Assembly (NCBI RefSeq): GCF_017161565.1
Contig: NZ_CP066796.1
Location: forward strand, 620,001-684,000
Source of the DNA: Erwinia amylovora
Lineage (GTDB): Bacteria; Pseudomonadota; Gammaproteobacteria; Enterobacterales; Enterobacteriaceae
Direction: 5' to 3'
Length of the DNA stretch: 64,000 bases
Under the pieces are notes generated by a model that saw nothing but the letters and a program-made list of their open reading frames with translations, was not told where the DNA came from and ran no database searches. The position numbers and the translations under genes are program-made. This document shows, one piece after another, positions 7,366-17,933 of the stretch. Each line of letters starts with the position of its first letter. Positions within the stretch are counted from its first letter, which is position 1.

Positions 7366-8577
7366 ATGAGTCTGAATACAAGTGGGCTGGGAGCGTCAAC
7401 GATGCAAATTTCTATCGGCGGTGCGGGCGGAAATAACGGGTTGCTGGGTACCAGTCGCCAGAATGCTGGGTTGGGTGGCAATTCTGCACTGGGGCTGGGC
7501 GGCGGTAATCAAAATGATACCGTCAATCAGCTGGCTGGCTTACTCACCGGCATGATGATGATGATGAGCATGATGGGCGGTGGTGGGCTGATGGGCGGTG
7601 GCTTAGGCGGTGGCTTAGGTAATGGCTTGGGTGGCTCAGGTGGCCTGGGCGAAGGACTGTCGAACGCGCTGAACGATATGTTAGGCGGTTCGCTGAACAC
7701 GCTGGGCTCGAAAGGCGGCAACAATACCACTTCAACAACAAATTCCCCGCTGGACCAGGCGCTGGGTATTAACTCAACGTCCCAAAACGACGATTCCACC
7801 TCCGGCACAGATTCCACCTCAGACTCCAGCGACCCGATGCAGCAGCTGCTGAAGATGTTCAGCGAGATAATGCAAAGCCTGTTTGGTGATGGGCAAGATG
7901 GCACCCAGGGCAGTTCCTCTGGGGGCAAGCAGCCGACCGAAGGCGAGCAGAACGCCTATAAAAAAGGAGTCACTGATGCGCTGTCGGGCCTGATGGGTAA
8001 TGGTCTGAGCCAGCTCCTTGGCAACGGGGGACTGGGAGGTGGTCAGGGCGGTAATGCTGGCACGGGTCTTGACGGTTCGTCGCTGGGCGGCAAAGGGCTG
8101 CAAAACCTGAGCGGGCCGGTGGACTACCAGCAGTTAGGTAACGCCGTGGGTACCGGTATCGGTATGAAAGCGGGCATTCAGGCGCTGAATGATATCGGTA
8201 CGCACAGCGACAGTTCAACCCGTTCTTTCGTCAATAAAGGCGATCGGGCGATGGCGAAGGAAATCGGTCAGTTCATGGACCAGTATCCTGAGGTGTTTGG
8301 CAAGCCGCAGTACCAGAAAGGCCCGGGTCAGGAGGTGAAAACCGATGACAAATCATGGGCAAAAGCACTGAGCAAGCCAGATGACGACGGAATGACACCA
8401 GCCAGTATGGAGCAGTTCAACAAAGCCAAGGGCATGATCAAAAGCGCCATGGCGGGTGATACCGGCAACGGCAACCTGCAGGCACGCGGTGCCGGTGGTT
8501 CTTCGCTGGGTATTGATGCCATGATGGCCGGTGATGCCATTAACAATATGGCACTTGGCAAGCTGGGCGCGGCTTAA
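7366..8577 (+). CDS. hrpN: HrpN, harpin elicitor
   Basis: HrpN is a secreted, heat-stable, Gly-rich protein that elicits the hypersensitive response and helps translocate DspE into plant cells. The 403 residues contain no cysteine, start [15 protein letters not shown], and carry Gly/Met/Leu runs at about 60-100 ([12 protein letters not shown], then repeated GGGL units). A Ser/Thr/Asp-rich linker covers about 125-155, and a helical C-terminal half includes [11 protein letters not shown] and [15 protein letters not shown]. Length and sequence agree with my memory of E. amylovora harpin. GAGG precedes the ATG by about nine bases. It is transcribed alone from its hrp box and ends at a hairpin. 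Confidence 0.98.
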   Translation: MSLNTSGLGASTMQISIGGAGGNNGLLGTSRQNAGLGGNSALGLGGGNQNDTVNQLAGLLTGMMMMMSMMGGGGLMGGGLGGGLGNGLGGSGGLGEGLSNALNDMLGGSLNTLGSKGGNNTTSTTNSPLDQALGINSTSQNDDSTSGTDSTSDSSDPMQQLLKMFSEIMQSLFGDGQDGTQGSSSGGKQPTEGEQNAYKKGVTDALSGLMGNGLSQLLGNGGLGGGQGGNAGTGLDGSSLGGKGLQNLSGPVDYQQLGNAVGTGIGMKAGIQALNDIGTHSDSSTRSFVNKGDRAMAKEIGQFMDQYPEVFGKPQYQKGPGQEVKTDDKSWAKALSKPDDDGMTPASMEQFNKAKGMIKSAMAGDTGNGNLQARGAGGSSLGIDAMMAGDAINNMALGKLGAA

Positions 8578-8585
8578 GCTTTAGC

Positions 8586-8614
8586 ATGGCGGGCAGGCGT
8601 GGCTTGTCCGCCAT
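8586..8614 (+). terminator. Hairpin after hrpN
   Basis: ATGGCGGGCA (8586-8595) pairs with TGTCCGCCAT (8605-8614) with one G-U pair and a 9-base loop. No T run follows, so it may stabilise the hrpN 3' end or need Rho to terminate. Confidence 0.6.
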
Positions 8615-8630
8615 GGTGTTGGCTGATTAA

Positions 8631-8661
8631 TGCGTGGAAAATCCCTATCTGCTTCCACGCA
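8631..8661 (+). other. Second inverted repeat in the hrpN-chaperone gap
   Basis: TGCGTGGAA (8631-8639) is mirrored by TTCCACGCA (8653-8661) around a 13-base loop, 31 bases before the chaperone gene start. It could be an operator or RNA stem. It is not a hrp box, because the GGAA to CCAC spacing is too short. Confidence 0.5.
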
Positions 8662-8691
8662 ATACATCAAGGTTACCTGCGGGAGACTGTG

Positions 8692-9159
8692 ATGATCATA
8701 CAAGATTTACTGGGTGGATTAGCCAGACGGCTGGAAGCCGGACCGCTGTCACTGGATGCCAGTCAACTGTGCTGCCTGCAGGTTAACGGCCTTGAGATGA
8801 CGCTGGAGTGGCTGGAACAGCAGAATATGCTGTTTGTATACCTGAACATTGGCACGCTCGCTGGCGAACAGCACGGCGCGCTATTGGCCGATATCCTCGC
8901 TGCCAATCTGTTTCATTATGGCGCGAGCGACGGTGCCGCATTCGGCCTGGATAAAGAGAAAAACGAACTGTTATTATTTCAACGTTTCCAGCTGCCATCA
9001 GTGGATGAGGCCAGCTTCGTCAGTGCCTGTGTGCAAATGATCGAAGTGGCGAAAATCTGGCAGGGCAAGTTACTGCACGGCCGCGCGGTACCATCTGTGG
9101 CGCCGCGCATGCTGGCGCAGCAGGGATTAACGTTGAATCTCGCCGGGAAAATCACATGA
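8692..9159 (+). CDS. Type III chaperone (OrfA/Esc1-like) for Eop1
   Basis: I choose the ATG at 8692 (MIIQDLLGGLARRLEAG), preceded by GGGAGA, because upstream in-frame sequence crosses the hairpin region. The 155-residue protein has the size, acidity and fold pattern of class I (CesT/DspF-like) chaperones: an N-terminal helix, β-strand segments such as MTLEWLEQQNMLFVYLNIG, and a helix with ILAANLF. It overlaps the start of the Eop1 effector gene by four bases (ATGA), the usual arrangement of a chaperone with its cognate effector. I recall the name Esc1 (or OrfA) for this position in E. amylovora. No own hrp box was found, so transcription may come from hrpN read-through or an undetected promoter. 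Confidence 0.85.
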   Translation: MIIQDLLGGLARRLEAGPLSLDASQLCCLQVNGLEMTLEWLEQQNMLFVYLNIGTLAGEQHGALLADILAANLFHYGASDGAAFGLDKEKNELLLFQRFQLPSVDEASFVSACVQMIEVAKIWQGKLLHGRAVPSVAPRMLAQQGLTLNLAGKIT

Positions 9160-10361
9160 AATTATCTGGACTGAGTAGCGGGCAAAAAAGCCCGGCCCAG
9201 CAAACGGATCAAGCTTCCTCCTCTTCAACACGCCCCTCACCTCCACCGGCGGGAAGGCGCTTACAGCGGCAGGACGCGCTGCCCACCAACATCCGCTATC
9301 ATGCCATACAGGTACCGGGTACGCCGGATCGCGCGCGCGTAGCCACCCGAAATGCATCGGAGGCCAGCTCTTCTGCGGCGCCTGCTTCTGAGCACGCTGG
9401 CCCATCTATGGCACTATCTCGTCAGTTCGGTAACCGTGAGAGCCCAGCGCTTGCCCGTTTTCATGATGCGCTGCAGCAATCTCCCAAAACGTTGCGCGCC
9501 AACCCCGCGCCGGAAAAGCCGGAGAAAGTCCCGGATCGCCTGCAGCAAAAGGCAGACGCCATCAATTTGCCACAGTTAAAGAAACTGGATAAAAGCCTGT
9601 ACGAATACGCCAAAATGGCGACCGAACTCATAAAAGAAGGAGCGGGACCCGACGGCGATCTTACTGCAATGGATAGAAAGCTATTGCCGCTACTGGCCGA
9701 TGCGGAAAACGCACGTAACCCGGGGCTGAATCTGCGCACTTTTCACAAAACCGATGAGTGCTATCAGGCGATAAAGGCGCAAAATAAAAAAGTACAGGAG
9801 TCCAGACAGCCAATGTCTATGCGCGCGATTTATCCGCCCATGAGGGGCATGAGTGACCATCGCGTTGCGTTGGACATCCAGTTCCGACCGGGTCATCGCC
9901 CTTCGGTTGTGGGTTATGAGTCCGCGCCGGGCAATTTGGCTGAGCATTTGAAATACGGACTTGAGCATGGATTGCGCGGGGCTAAGGTGCAGGTGGTGGC
10001 AAATACGATTCAAAACTCCGTAAGAGGCTGCTCCATGTTTGCCTTGAATAATGCCCTGAAGTCCTTTAAGCATCAAGATGAGTACACTGCGCGGCTGCAT
10101 AGCGGTGAAAAACAGGTTCCCATCCCCGCCGAATTTTTCAAACATGCGCATTCGAAAACCCTGATTGAGGGGCACCCGCATAAGGACGCTATTGTCTCTA
10201 AAGATAAAGGCGGGCTGCATGCAGAAACATTGCTGCACAGAAATCTGGCCTATCGTGCTGACAGGACTAACCACTCTTACAGTACCTCGATTGAAGGTTT
10301 CCGCCTGCAGGAAATACAGCGGGCAGGTGAATTTCTGGCCGCAAGAAAACAAAGAAAGTAG
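9156..10361 (+). CDS. eop1: Eop1, YopJ-family acetyltransferase effector
   Basis: YopJ-family effectors acetylate Ser, Thr or Lys residues of host signalling proteins after type III delivery. In this 401-residue protein the catalytic triad can be placed: His235 in SDHRVALDIQF, Glu255 in VGYESAPGN and Cys292 in VRGCSMFALNNALK, with spacing like that of YopJ. The first 120 residues are Ser/Pro/Gln-rich and unstructured, as expected for the secretion and translocation signal. The start at 9156 overlaps the chaperone stop. A strong bidirectional terminator follows. All three catalytic residues are present, so the enzyme is probably functional. Its host target cannot be seen from sequence. Confidence 0.93.
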   Translation: MKLSGLSSGQKSPAQQTDQASSSSTRPSPPPAGRRLQRQDALPTNIRYHAIQVPGTPDRARVATRNASEASSSAAPASEHAGPSMALSRQFGNRESPALARFHDALQQSPKTLRANPAPEKPEKVPDRLQQKADAINLPQLKKLDKSLYEYAKMATELIKEGAGPDGDLTAMDRKLLPLLADAENARNPGLNLRTFHKTDECYQAIKAQNKKVQESRQPMSMRAIYPPMRGMSDHRVALDIQFRPGHRPSVVGYESAPGNLAEHLKYGLEHGLRGAKVQVVANTIQNSVRGCSMFALNNALKSFKHQDEYTARLHSGEKQVPIPAEFFKHAHSKTLIEGHPHKDAIVSKDKGGLHAETLLHRNLAYRADRTNHSYSTSIEGFRLQEIQRAGEFLAARKQRK

Positions 10362-10378
10362 CCTTGCTCAGAGGCAGT

Positions 10379-10414
10379 AAAAAAACGCATCGTGAGTTAC
10401 CGCTGCGTTTTTTT
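10379..10414. terminator. Bidirectional terminator between eop1 and orfC
   Basis: AAAAAAACGCA (10379-10389) and TGCGTTTTTTT (10404-10414) form an 11-bp stem. It ends in T on the plus strand for eop1 and, read on the minus strand, also ends in T, so it can serve the convergent hrpW-orfC unit too. Confidence 0.93.
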
Positions 10415-10485
10415 ATTGGCATCTTCGCTGTCGGTCGGCTGAAGCAGCGTGGCTGCAAAGGGCAGCAAATCCACGCCGATAAGGG

Positions 10486-10818
10486 CTATAACCCGCGTTG
10501 TTGCTGTAACTGCTGGAGTTCCAACAGGCGATCCGCCAGATAACGGGTGATCCACCACGCCGTTTGCCCGACGTTACTGTCTGACCTGTCGCTGTCGCCG
10601 ATAAGAAAGTCGGCATGCAGACTGTCGACAAAGCTATCCAGCTCAAACTTACCCTGGCGTTGTGGCATAGGGCGGCTAAGTACCTGATGCAGCCGCTGCT
10701 GCACCTGATCAATGGCCTTTTGAAAAGCCTGATACTGCGCCGGTGACAGGTGTTGCTGGCTGTTAACCACATCAACCCAGCTTTCTGCCGGAGGTATCTC
10801 TGCGGATTTCATCATCAT
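10486..10818 (-). CDS. OrfC-like small protein coupled to hrpW
   Basis: This 110-residue soluble protein starts with three successive ATG codons at 10818-10810, the first overlapping the hrpW TGA (ATGA). It must be translated with hrpW. It is rich in Gln, Leu and Asp and mostly helical (QYQAFQKAIDQVQQRLHQV), with no signal peptide. In size and position it resembles a chaperone or export partner for HrpW, but I recognise no chaperone signature and leave the function open. It matches the position of orfC in the hrp effector region of E. amylovora as I remember it. Confidence 0.8.
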   Translation of the reverse strand: MMMKSAEIPPAESWVDVVNSQQHLSPAQYQAFQKAIDQVQQRLHQVLSRPMPQRQGKFELDSFVDSLHADFLIGDSDRSDSNVGQTAWWITRYLADRLLELQQLQQQRGL

Positions 10819-12158
10819 TCAGCCACCTTCAGGTTGGCGGACATCGGCACTTTGTAGTGGTTTTCAACATCACCCAGTGAGATATCACTGGTATTGACGT
10901 TTAGCCCCTCGCTATCGCTTTTAACGAACGAGAACTTACCGTCTTCTGCGCTGATATGGCTCAGATTCAGATCCCAGTTACCCTGTTGACCGCCGTTAGT
11001 GCGTACAAAAGTACCAAAGTCTTTGGCCTTCACGTTGTCAACGCTCAGGTTAGTATCGGCATTCAGCTGCAGGATCTTGTCAGAGGCGTGCTCGAAGGAA
11101 CTGTTAGTGATTTCAACGTGGGATTTTTTGCCCGCGCTGTTTGGCTTAACGGTAATCGCGTCCTCACCCACGTTGGTGACGTGCAGATTGTCTATTTTGG
11201 CATCACCGTAAAGATGAATACCATCCGCCCCGTCGTCGCCCATGGTGACGTTTTTCAGGCTGGCACCGTCTTCCAGTATAAACAGCGGTTTCTGGTTTTC
11301 AGACTGGCCGCCATCGCCTAATTCTGAACCGGCGGTGAAGGTTTGTCCTTTGCCATCAAACACCTGACCCGCTTTCACGGTAATGGTGTCATGCAGCACC
11401 GTCTGATTAGCGCCGGCGCTGGTGAAGGCCACCGAATTTCCGGCCCCGATGCCCGCGCTACCAACAGGGTCAGGATGATCGGTTACCGGCGTGCTGCCCC
11501 CGGCTGCTTTGGTGGGAGAAGAAGGGAAATCAAGCGGTGAGGTAGGGGACGTTGGCGTGGATGGGGGTGAGAAGGTACTGACGGGAGAGTAGTTGCCGGA
11601 AGGGGAGTTGCCGGAAGGGGCCTTCCCCCCTGATAGATCGTTAAAAGGGGAACCGCCAGATGAAGAAGTACCGGAAGAGGCACTGTTGTTGCCCGTACCA
11701 GGTTGGCCAAACTGATCGCTTTGGCCGTCCATCATGCGTGCAATAAGCTTCAGCATGGCTTTCAGTAAAGGATTATCGCCGATCTGCCCGCCGCCCTGGC
11801 CATCGGGCGTGATGGCCTGATCCAGCCCGTTGTTGCCCATCTCACTCAGCATGTTCTGACTGTCAGACTGCGGAGTGGTTCCTGCTGTGCCTTTTCGTCC
11901 GTTCAGGCCGCCAGCGTTACCAACTCCTGTAGTCTGGTCATTGCCACCGGCTCCGGTTGCCGCATTACCTGATTGTGGCGATAGCAGTGACTTTAACAGT
12001 TCCGCCAATAATTGAGCCATTTGCTCAATGGTTTGCCGATCGATGGGTTGTTGCCCCAACGCAGAATTTGCATTATGACCACCAAGCCCGTTGTCCCCCC
12101 CGGACTGGAACAGACCCGGCGAGGACGAGGTATTGTTGTTAAGCGTAAGAATTGACAT
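10815..12158 (-). CDS. hrpW: HrpW, harpin with a pectate lyase-like domain
   Basis: HrpW is a second secreted harpin. The 447 residues contain no cysteine and divide into an N-terminal harpin half rich in Gly, Asn, Gln and Ser (about 1-160, with MAQLLAELLKSLL), a Pro/Ser/Thr linker (about 165-230), and a C-terminal domain of pectate lyase family 3 (TITVKAGQVFDGKGQTF, then GDDGADGIHLYGDAKI and NVGEDAITVK). HrpW proteins bind pectate and usually show no lyase activity. AGGGGAA precedes the ATG. It is transcribed away from dspE from its own consensus hrp box and is co-translated with orfC. Confidence 0.97.
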   Translation of the reverse strand: MSILTLNNNTSSSPGLFQSGGDNGLGGHNANSALGQQPIDRQTIEQMAQLLAELLKSLLSPQSGNAATGAGGNDQTTGVGNAGGLNGRKGTAGTTPQSDSQNMLSEMGNNGLDQAITPDGQGGGQIGDNPLLKAMLKLIARMMDGQSDQFGQPGTGNNSASSGTSSSGGSPFNDLSGGKAPSGNSPSGNYSPVSTFSPPSTPTSPTSPLDFPSSPTKAAGGSTPVTDHPDPVGSAGIGAGNSVAFTSAGANQTVLHDTITVKAGQVFDGKGQTFTAGSELGDGGQSENQKPLFILEDGASLKNVTMGDDGADGIHLYGDAKIDNLHVTNVGEDAITVKPNSAGKKSHVEITNSSFEHASDKILQLNADTNLSVDNVKAKDFGTFVRTNGGQQGNWDLNLSHISAEDGKFSFVKSDSEGLNVNTSDISLGDVENHYKVPMSANLKVAE

Positions 12159-12217
12159 GGATATTCCCCTTTTGCGACGTTAACCAGCCCTAAGCGTGCA
12201 GCATTTGCTGCCTGAAT

Positions 12218-12245
12218 TGAGTGGGTTTGGCGTTGACAGGGTTCC
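12218..12245 (-). promoter_or_regulatory. hrp box of hrpW
   Basis: Read on the minus strand, GGAACC (12245-12240), 15 bases, then CCACTCA (12224-12218) is a perfect HrpL site 60 bases before the hrpW start. It sits back to back with the dspE promoter, 40 bases away. Confidence 0.93.
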
Positions 12246-12285
12246 GCGCACAGTGAGGGGGGGCAGACTTTTTTTTAACCTGGTG

Positions 12286-12313
12286 GGAACCGGTTGCAGA
12301 GAATTGCAACATA
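12286..12313 (+). promoter_or_regulatory. hrp box of dspE (divergent -10 half)
   Basis: GGAACC (12286-12291) is followed after 15 bases by CAACATA (12307-12313). This departs from CCACNNA at one position and matches the unusual dspE promoter I remember from E. amylovora. It lies 43 bases before the dspE start. Confidence 0.85.
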
Positions 12314-12355
12314 AAAATATCTAATGTTTACGGCAGAGGGTGGGGGCAACGGGTC

Positions 12356-15300
12356 ATGGAATTAAAATCACTGGGAACTGAACACAAGGCGGCAGTACAC
12401 ACAGCGGCGCACAACCCTGTGGGGCATGGTGTTGCCTTACAGCAGGGCAGCAGCAGCAGCAGCCCGCAAAATGCCGCTGCATCATTGGCGGCAGAAGGCA
12501 AAAATCGTGGGAAAATGCCGAGAATTCACCAGCCATCTACTGCGGCTGATGGTATCAGCGCTGCTCACCAGCAAAAGAAATCCTTCAGTCTCAGGGGCTG
12601 TTTGGGGACGAAAAAATTTTCCAGATCGGCACCGCAGGGCCAGCCAGGTACCACCCACAGCAAAGGGGCAACATTGCGCGATCTGCTGGCGCGGGACGAC
12701 GGCGAAACGCAGCATGAGGCGGCCGCGCCAGATGCGGCGCGTTTGACCCGTTCGGGCGGCGTCAAACGCCGCAATATGGACGACATGGCCGGGCGGCCAA
12801 TGGTGAAAGGTGGCAGCGGCGAAGATAAGGTACCAACGCAGCAAAAACGGCATCAGCTGAACAATTTTGGCCAGATGCGCCAAACGATGTTGAGCAAAAT
12901 GGCTCACCCGGCTTCAGCCAACGCCGGCGATCGCCTGCAGCATTCACCGCCGCACATCCCGGGTAGCCACCACGAAATCAAGGAAGAACCGGTTGGCTCC
13001 ACCAGCAAGGCAACAACGGCCCACGCAGACAGAGTGGAAATCGCTCAGGAAGATGACGACAGCGAATTCCAGCAACTGCATCAACAGCGGCTGGCGCGCG
13101 AACGGGAAAATCCACCGCAGCCGCCCAAACTCGGCGTTGCCACACCGATTAGCGCCAGGTTTCAGCCCAAACTGACTGCGGTTGCGGAAAGCGTCCTTGA
13201 GGGGACAGATACCACGCAGTCACCCCTTAAGCCGCAATCAATGCTGAAAGGAAGTGGAGCCGGGGTAACGCCGCTGGCGGTAACGCTGGATAAAGGCAAG
13301 TTGCAGCTGGCACCGGATAATCCACCCGCGCTCAATACGTTGTTGAAGCAGACATTGGGTAAAGACACCCAGCACTATCTGGCGCACCATGCCAGCAGCG
13401 ACGGTAGCCAGCATCTGCTGCTGGACAACAAAGGCCACCTGTTTGATATCAAAAGCACCGCCACCAGCTATAGCGTGCTGCACAACAGCCACCCCGGTGA
13501 GATAAAGGGCAAGCTGGCGCAGGCGGGTACTGGCTCCGTCAGCGTAGACGGTAAAAGCGGCAAGATCTCGCTGGGGAGCGGTACGCAAAGTCACAACAAA
13601 ACAATGCTAAGCCAACCGGGGGAAGCGCACCGTTCCTTATTAACCGGCATTTGGCAGCATCCTGCTGGCGCAGCGCGGCCGCAGGGCGAGTCAATCCGCC
13701 TGCATGACGACAAAATTCATATCCTGCATCCGGAGCTGGGCGTATGGCAATCTGCGGATAAAGATACCCACAGCCAGCTGTCTCGCCAGGCAGACGGTAA
13801 GCTCTATGCGCTGAAAGACAACCGTACCCTGCAAAACCTCTCCGATAATAAATCCTCAGAAAAGCTGGTCGATAAAATCAAATCGTATTCCGTTGATCAG
13901 CGGGGGCAGGTGGCGATCCTGACGGATACTCCCGGCCGCCATAAGATGAGTATTATGCCCTCGCTGGATGCTTCCCCGGAGAGCCATATTTCCCTCAGCC
14001 TGCATTTTGCCGATGCCCACCAGGGGTTATTGCACGGGAAGTCGGAGCTTGAGGCACAATCTGTCGCGATCAGCCATGGGCGACTGGTTGTGGCCGATAG
14101 CGAAGGCAAGCTGTTTAGCGCCGCCATTCCGAAGCAAGGGGATGGAAACGAACTGAAAATGAAAGCCATGCCTCAGCATGCGCTCGATGAACATTTTGGT
14201 CATGACCACCAGATTTCTGGATTTTTCCATGACGACCACGGCCAGCTTAATGCGCTGGTGAAAAATAACTTCAGGCAGCAGCATGCCTGCCCGTTGGGTA
14301 ACGATCATCAGTTTCACCCCGGCTGGAACCTGACTGATGCGCTGGTTATCGACAATCAGCTGGGGCTGCATCATACCAATCCTGAACCGCATGAGATTCT
14401 TGATATGGGGCATTTAGGCAGCCTGGCGTTACAGGAGGGCAAGCTTCACTATTTTGACCAGCTGACCAAAGGGTGGACTGGCGCGGAGTCAGATTGTAAG
14501 CAGCTGAAAAAAGGCCTGGATGGAGCAGCTTATCTACTGAAAGACGGTGAAGTGAAACGCCTGAATATTAATCAGAGCACCTCCTCTATCAAGCACGGAA
14601 CGGAAAACGTTTTTTCGCTGCCGCATGTGCGCAATAAACCGGAGCCGGGAGATGCCCTGCAAGGGCTGAATAAAGACGATAAGGCCCAGGCCATGGCGGT
14701 GATTGGGGTAAATAAATACCTGGCGCTGACGGAAAAAGGGGACATTCGCTCCTTCCAGATAAAACCCGGCACCCAGCAGTTGGAGCGGCCGGCACAAACT
14801 CTCAGCCGCGAAGGTATCAGCGGCGAACTGAAAGACATTCATGTCGACCACAAGCAGAACCTGTATGCCTTGACCCACGAGGGAGAGGTGTTTCATCAGC
14901 CGCGTGAAGCCTGGCAGAATGGTGCCGAAAGCAGCAGCTGGCACAAACTGGCGTTGCCACAGAGTGAAAGTAAGCTAAAAAGTCTGGACATGAGCCATGA
15001 GCACAAACCGATTGCCACCTTTGAAGACGGTAGCCAGCATCAGCTGAAGGCTGGCGGCTGGCACGCCTATGCGGCACCTGAACGCGGGCCGCTGGCGGTG
15101 GGTACCAGCGGTTCACAAACCGTCTTTAACCGACTAATGCAGGGGGTGAAAGGCAAGGTGATCCCAGGCAGCGGGTTGACGGTTAAGCTCTCGGCTCAGA
15201 CGGGGGGAATGACCGGCGCCGAAGGGCGCAAGGTCAGCAGTAAATTTTCCGAAAGGATCCGCGCCTATGCGTTCAACCCAACAATGTCCACGCCGCGACC

Positions 15301-17872
15301 GATTAAAAATGCTGCTTATGCCACACAGCACGGCTGGCAGGGGCGTGAGGGGTTGAAGCCGTTGTACGAGATGCAGGGAGCGCTGATTAAACAACTGGAT
15401 GCGCATAACGTTCGTCATAACGCGCCACAGCCAGATTTGCAGAGCAAACTGGAAACTCTGGATTTAGGCGAACATGGCGCAGAATTGCTTAACGACATGA
15501 AGCGCTTCCGCGACGAACTGGAGCAGAGTGCAACCCGTTCGGTGACCGTTTTAGGTCAACATCAGGGAGTGCTAAAAAGCAACGGTGAAATCAATAGCGA
15601 ATTTAAGCCATCGCCCGGCAAGGCGTTGGTCCAGAGCTTTAACGTCAATCGCTCTGGTCAGGATCTAAGCAAGTCACTGCAACAGGCAGTACATGCCACG
15701 CCGCCATCCGCAGAGAGTAAACTGCAATCCATGCTGGGGCACTTTGTCAGTGCCGGGGTGGATATGAGTCATCAGAAGGGCGAGATCCCGCTGGGCCGCC
15801 AGCGCGATCCGAATGATAAAACCGCACTGACCAAATCGCGTTTAATTTTAGATACCGTGACCATCGGTGAACTGCATGAACTGGCCGATAAGGCGAAACT
15901 GGTATCTGACCATAAACCCGATGCCGATCAGATAAAACAGCTGCGCCAGCAGTTCGATACGCTGCGTGAAAAGCGGTATGAGAGCAATCCGGTGAAGCAT
16001 TACACCGATATGGGCTTCACCCATAATAAGGCGCTGGAAGCAAACTATGATGCGGTCAAAGCCTTTATCAATGCCTTTAAGAAAGAGCACCACGGCGTCA
16101 ATCTGACCACGCGTACCGTACTGGAATCACAGGGCAGTGCGGAGCTGGCGAAGAAGCTCAAGAATACGCTGTTGTCCCTGGACAGTGGTGAAAGTATGAG
16201 CTTCAGCCGGTCATATGGCGGGGGCGTCAGCACTGTCTTTGTGCCTACCCTTAGCAAGAAGGTGCCAGTTCCGGTGATCCCCGGAGCCGGCATCACGCTG
16301 GATCGCGCCTATAACCTGAGCTTCAGTCGTACCAGCGGCGGATTGAACGTCAGTTTTGGCCGCGACGGCGGGGTGAGTGGTAACATCATGGTCGCTACCG
16401 GCCATGATGTGATGCCCTATATGACCGGTAAGAAAACCAGTGCAGGTAACGCCAGTGACTGGTTGAGCGCAAAACATAAAATCAGCCCGGACTTGCGTAT
16501 CGGCGCTGCTGTGAGTGGCACCCTGCAAGGAACGCTACAAAACAGCCTGAAGTTTAAGCTGACAGAGGATGAGCTGCCTGGCTTTATCCATGGCTTGACG
16601 CATGGCACGTTGACCCCGGCAGAACTGTTGCAAAAGGGGATCGAACATCAGATGAAGCAGGGCAGCAAACTGACGTTTAGCGTCGATACCTCGGCAAATC
16701 TGGATCTGCGTGCCGGTATCAATCTGAACGAAGACGGCAGTAAACCAAATGGTGTCACTGCCCGTGTTTCTGCCGGGCTAAGTGCATCGGCAAACCTGGC
16801 CGCCGGCTCGCGTGAACGCAGCACCACCTCTGGCCAGTTTGGCAGCACGACTTCGGCCAGCAATAACCGCCCAACCTTCCTCAACGGGGTCGGCGCGGGT
16901 GCTAACCTGACGGCTGCTTTAGGGGTTGCCCATTCATCTACGCATGAAGGGAAACCGGTCGGGATCTTCCCGGCATTTACCTCGACCAATGTTTCGGCAG
17001 CGCTGGCGCTGGATAACCGTACCTCACAGAGTATCAGCCTGGAATTGAAGCGCGCGGAGCCGGTGACCAGCAACGATATCAGCGAGTTGACCTCCACGCT
17101 GGGAAAACACTTTAAGGATAGCGCCACAACGAAGATGCTTGCCGCTCTCAAAGAGTTAGATGACGCTAAGCCCGCTGAACAACTGCATATTTTACAGCAG
17201 CATTTCAGTGCAAAAGATGTCGTCGGTGATGAACGCTACGAGGCGGTGCGCAACCTGAAAAAACTGGTGATACGTCAACAGGCTGCGGACAGCCACAGCA
17301 TGGAATTAGGATCTGCCAGTCACAGCACGACCTACAATAATCTGTCGAGAATAAATAATGACGGCATTGTCGAGCTGCTACACAAACATTTCGATGCGGC
17401 ATTACCAGCAAGCAGTGCCAAACGTCTTGGTGAAATGATGAATAACGATCCGGCACTGAAAGATATTATTAAGCAGCTGCAAAGTACGCCGTTCAGCAGC
17501 GCCAGCGTGTCGATGGAGCTGAAAGATGGTCTGCGTGAGCAGACGGAAAAAGCAATACTGGACGGTAAGGTCGGTCGTGAAGAAGTGGGAGTACTTTTCC
17601 AGGATCGTAACAACTTGCGTGTTAAATCGGTCAGCGTCAGTCAGTCCGTCAGCAAAAGCGAAGGCTTCAATACCCCAGCGCTGTTACTGGGGACGAGCAA
17701 CAGCGCTGCTATGAGCATGGAGCGCAACATCGGAACCATTAATTTTAAATACGGCCAGGATCAGAACACCCCACGGCGATTTACCCTGGAGGGTGGAATA
17801 GCTCAGGCTAATCCGCAGGTCGCATCTGCGCTTACTGATTTGAAGAAGGAAGGGCTGGAAATGAAGAGCTAA
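12356..17872 (+). CDS. dspE: DspE (DspA/E), AvrE-family effector
   Basis: DspE is the main disease-determining effector of fire blight. AvrE-family proteins act at the plant plasma membrane, and recent work describes them as water and solute channels. The product has 1838 residues. The N-terminus (about 1-250) is polar and disordered, with Ser, Gln and His runs, and carries the secretion and DspF-binding region. Residues about 290-900 contain many short β-repeats ([32 protein letters not shown]) expected of the β-propellers. The C-terminal half has the conserved AvrE core, including the [11 protein letters not shown] and [16 protein letters not shown] stretches. The start has only a weak ribosome site (GGGTGGGGGC well upstream, ATG at 12356), so expression may be limited by translation. 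DspF follows as its chaperone. Confidence 0.98.
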   Translation: MELKSLGTEHKAAVHTAAHNPVGHGVALQQGSSSSSPQNAAASLAAEGKNRGKMPRIHQPSTAADGISAAHQQKKSFSLRGCLGTKKFSRSAPQGQPGTTHSKGATLRDLLARDDGETQHEAAAPDAARLTRSGGVKRRNMDDMAGRPMVKGGSGEDKVPTQQKRHQLNNFGQMRQTMLSKMAHPASANAGDRLQHSPPHIPGSHHEIKEEPVGSTSKATTAHADRVEIAQEDDDSEFQQLHQQRLARERENPPQPPKLGVATPISARFQPKLTAVAESVLEGTDTTQSPLKPQSMLKGSGAGVTPLAVTLDKGKLQLAPDNPPALNTLLKQTLGKDTQHYLAHHASSDGSQHLLLDNKGHLFDIKSTATSYSVLHNSHPGEIKGKLAQAGTGSVSVDGKSGKISLGSGTQSHNKTMLSQPGEAHRSLLTGIWQHPAGAARPQGESIRLHDDKIHILHPELGVWQSADKDTHSQLSRQADGKLYALKDNRTLQNLSDNKSSEKLVDKIKSYSVDQRGQVAILTDTPGRHKMSIMPSLDASPESHISLSLHFADAHQGLLHGKSELEAQSVAISHGRLVVADSEGKLFSAAIPKQGDGNELKMKAMPQHALDEHFGHDHQISGFFHDDHGQLNALVKNNFRQQHACPLGNDHQFHPGWNLTDALVIDNQLGLHHTNPEPHEILDMGHLGSLALQEGKLHYFDQLTKGWTGAESDCKQLKKGLDGAAYLLKDGEVKRLNINQSTSSIKHGTENVFSLPHVRNKPEPGDALQGLNKDDKAQAMAVIGVNKYLALTEKGDIRSFQIKPGTQQLERPAQTLSREGISGELKDIHVDHKQNLYALTHEGEVFHQPREAWQNGAESSSWHKLALPQSESKLKSLDMSHEHKPIATFEDGSQHQLKAGGWHAYAAPERGPLAVGTSGSQTVFNRLMQGVKGKVIPGSGLTVKLSAQTGGMTGAEGRKVSSKFSERIRAYAFNPTMSTPRPIKNAAYATQHGWQGREGLKPLYEMQGALIKQLDAHNVRHNAPQPDLQSKLETLDLGEHGAELLNDMKRFRDELEQSATRSVTVLGQHQGVLKSNGEINSEFKPSPGKALVQSFNVNRSGQDLSKSLQQAVHATPPSAESKLQSMLGHFVSAGVDMSHQKGEIPLGRQRDPNDKTALTKSRLILDTVTIGELHELADKAKLVSDHKPDADQIKQLRQQFDTLREKRYESNPVKHYTDMGFTHNKALEANYDAVKAFINAFKKEHHGVNLTTRTVLESQGSAELAKKLKNTLLSLDSGESMSFSRSYGGGVSTVFVPTLSKKVPVPVIPGAGITLDRAYNLSFSRTSGGLNVSFGRDGGVSGNIMVATGHDVMPYMTGKKTSAGNASDWLSAKHKISPDLRIGAAVSGTLQGTLQNSLKFKLTEDELPGFIHGLTHGTLTPAELLQKGIEHQMKQGSKLTFSVDTSANLDLRAGINLNEDGSKPNGVTARVSAGLSASANLAAGSRERSTTSGQFGSTTSASNNRPTFLNGVGAGANLTAALGVAHSSTHEGKPVGIFPAFTSTNVSAALALDNRTSQSISLELKRAEPVTSNDISELTSTLGKHFKDSATTKMLAALKELDDAKPAEQLHILQQHFSAKDVVGDERYEAVRNLKKLVIRQQAADSHSMELGSASHSTTYNNLSRINNDGIVELLHKHFDAALPASSAKRLGEMMNNDPALKDIIKQLQSTPFSSASVSMELKDGLREQTEKAILDGKVGREEVGVLFQDRNNLRVKSVSVSQSVSKSEGFNTPALLLGTSNSAAMSMERNIGTINFKYGQDQNTPRRFTLEGGIAQANPQVASALTDLKKEGLEMKS

Positions 17873-17933
17873 TGAGCATGTTGTTGCCCTTCACACAACC
17901 GACGAGATAATTACGCAATAAGGAGCGAGATTG

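Noticed and set aside
7540..7660. ATG and GGCGGT tandem runs as a repeat element
   Set aside because: They encode the Met and Gly-rich parts of the harpin HrpN and are explained by its composition.
8636..8661. GGAAAA...CCACGCA as a possible hrp box for the chaperone-eop1 operon
   Set aside because: The spacing is 13 bases instead of 15-16 and the upstream half lacks GGAACC; the sequence is better explained as an inverted repeat.
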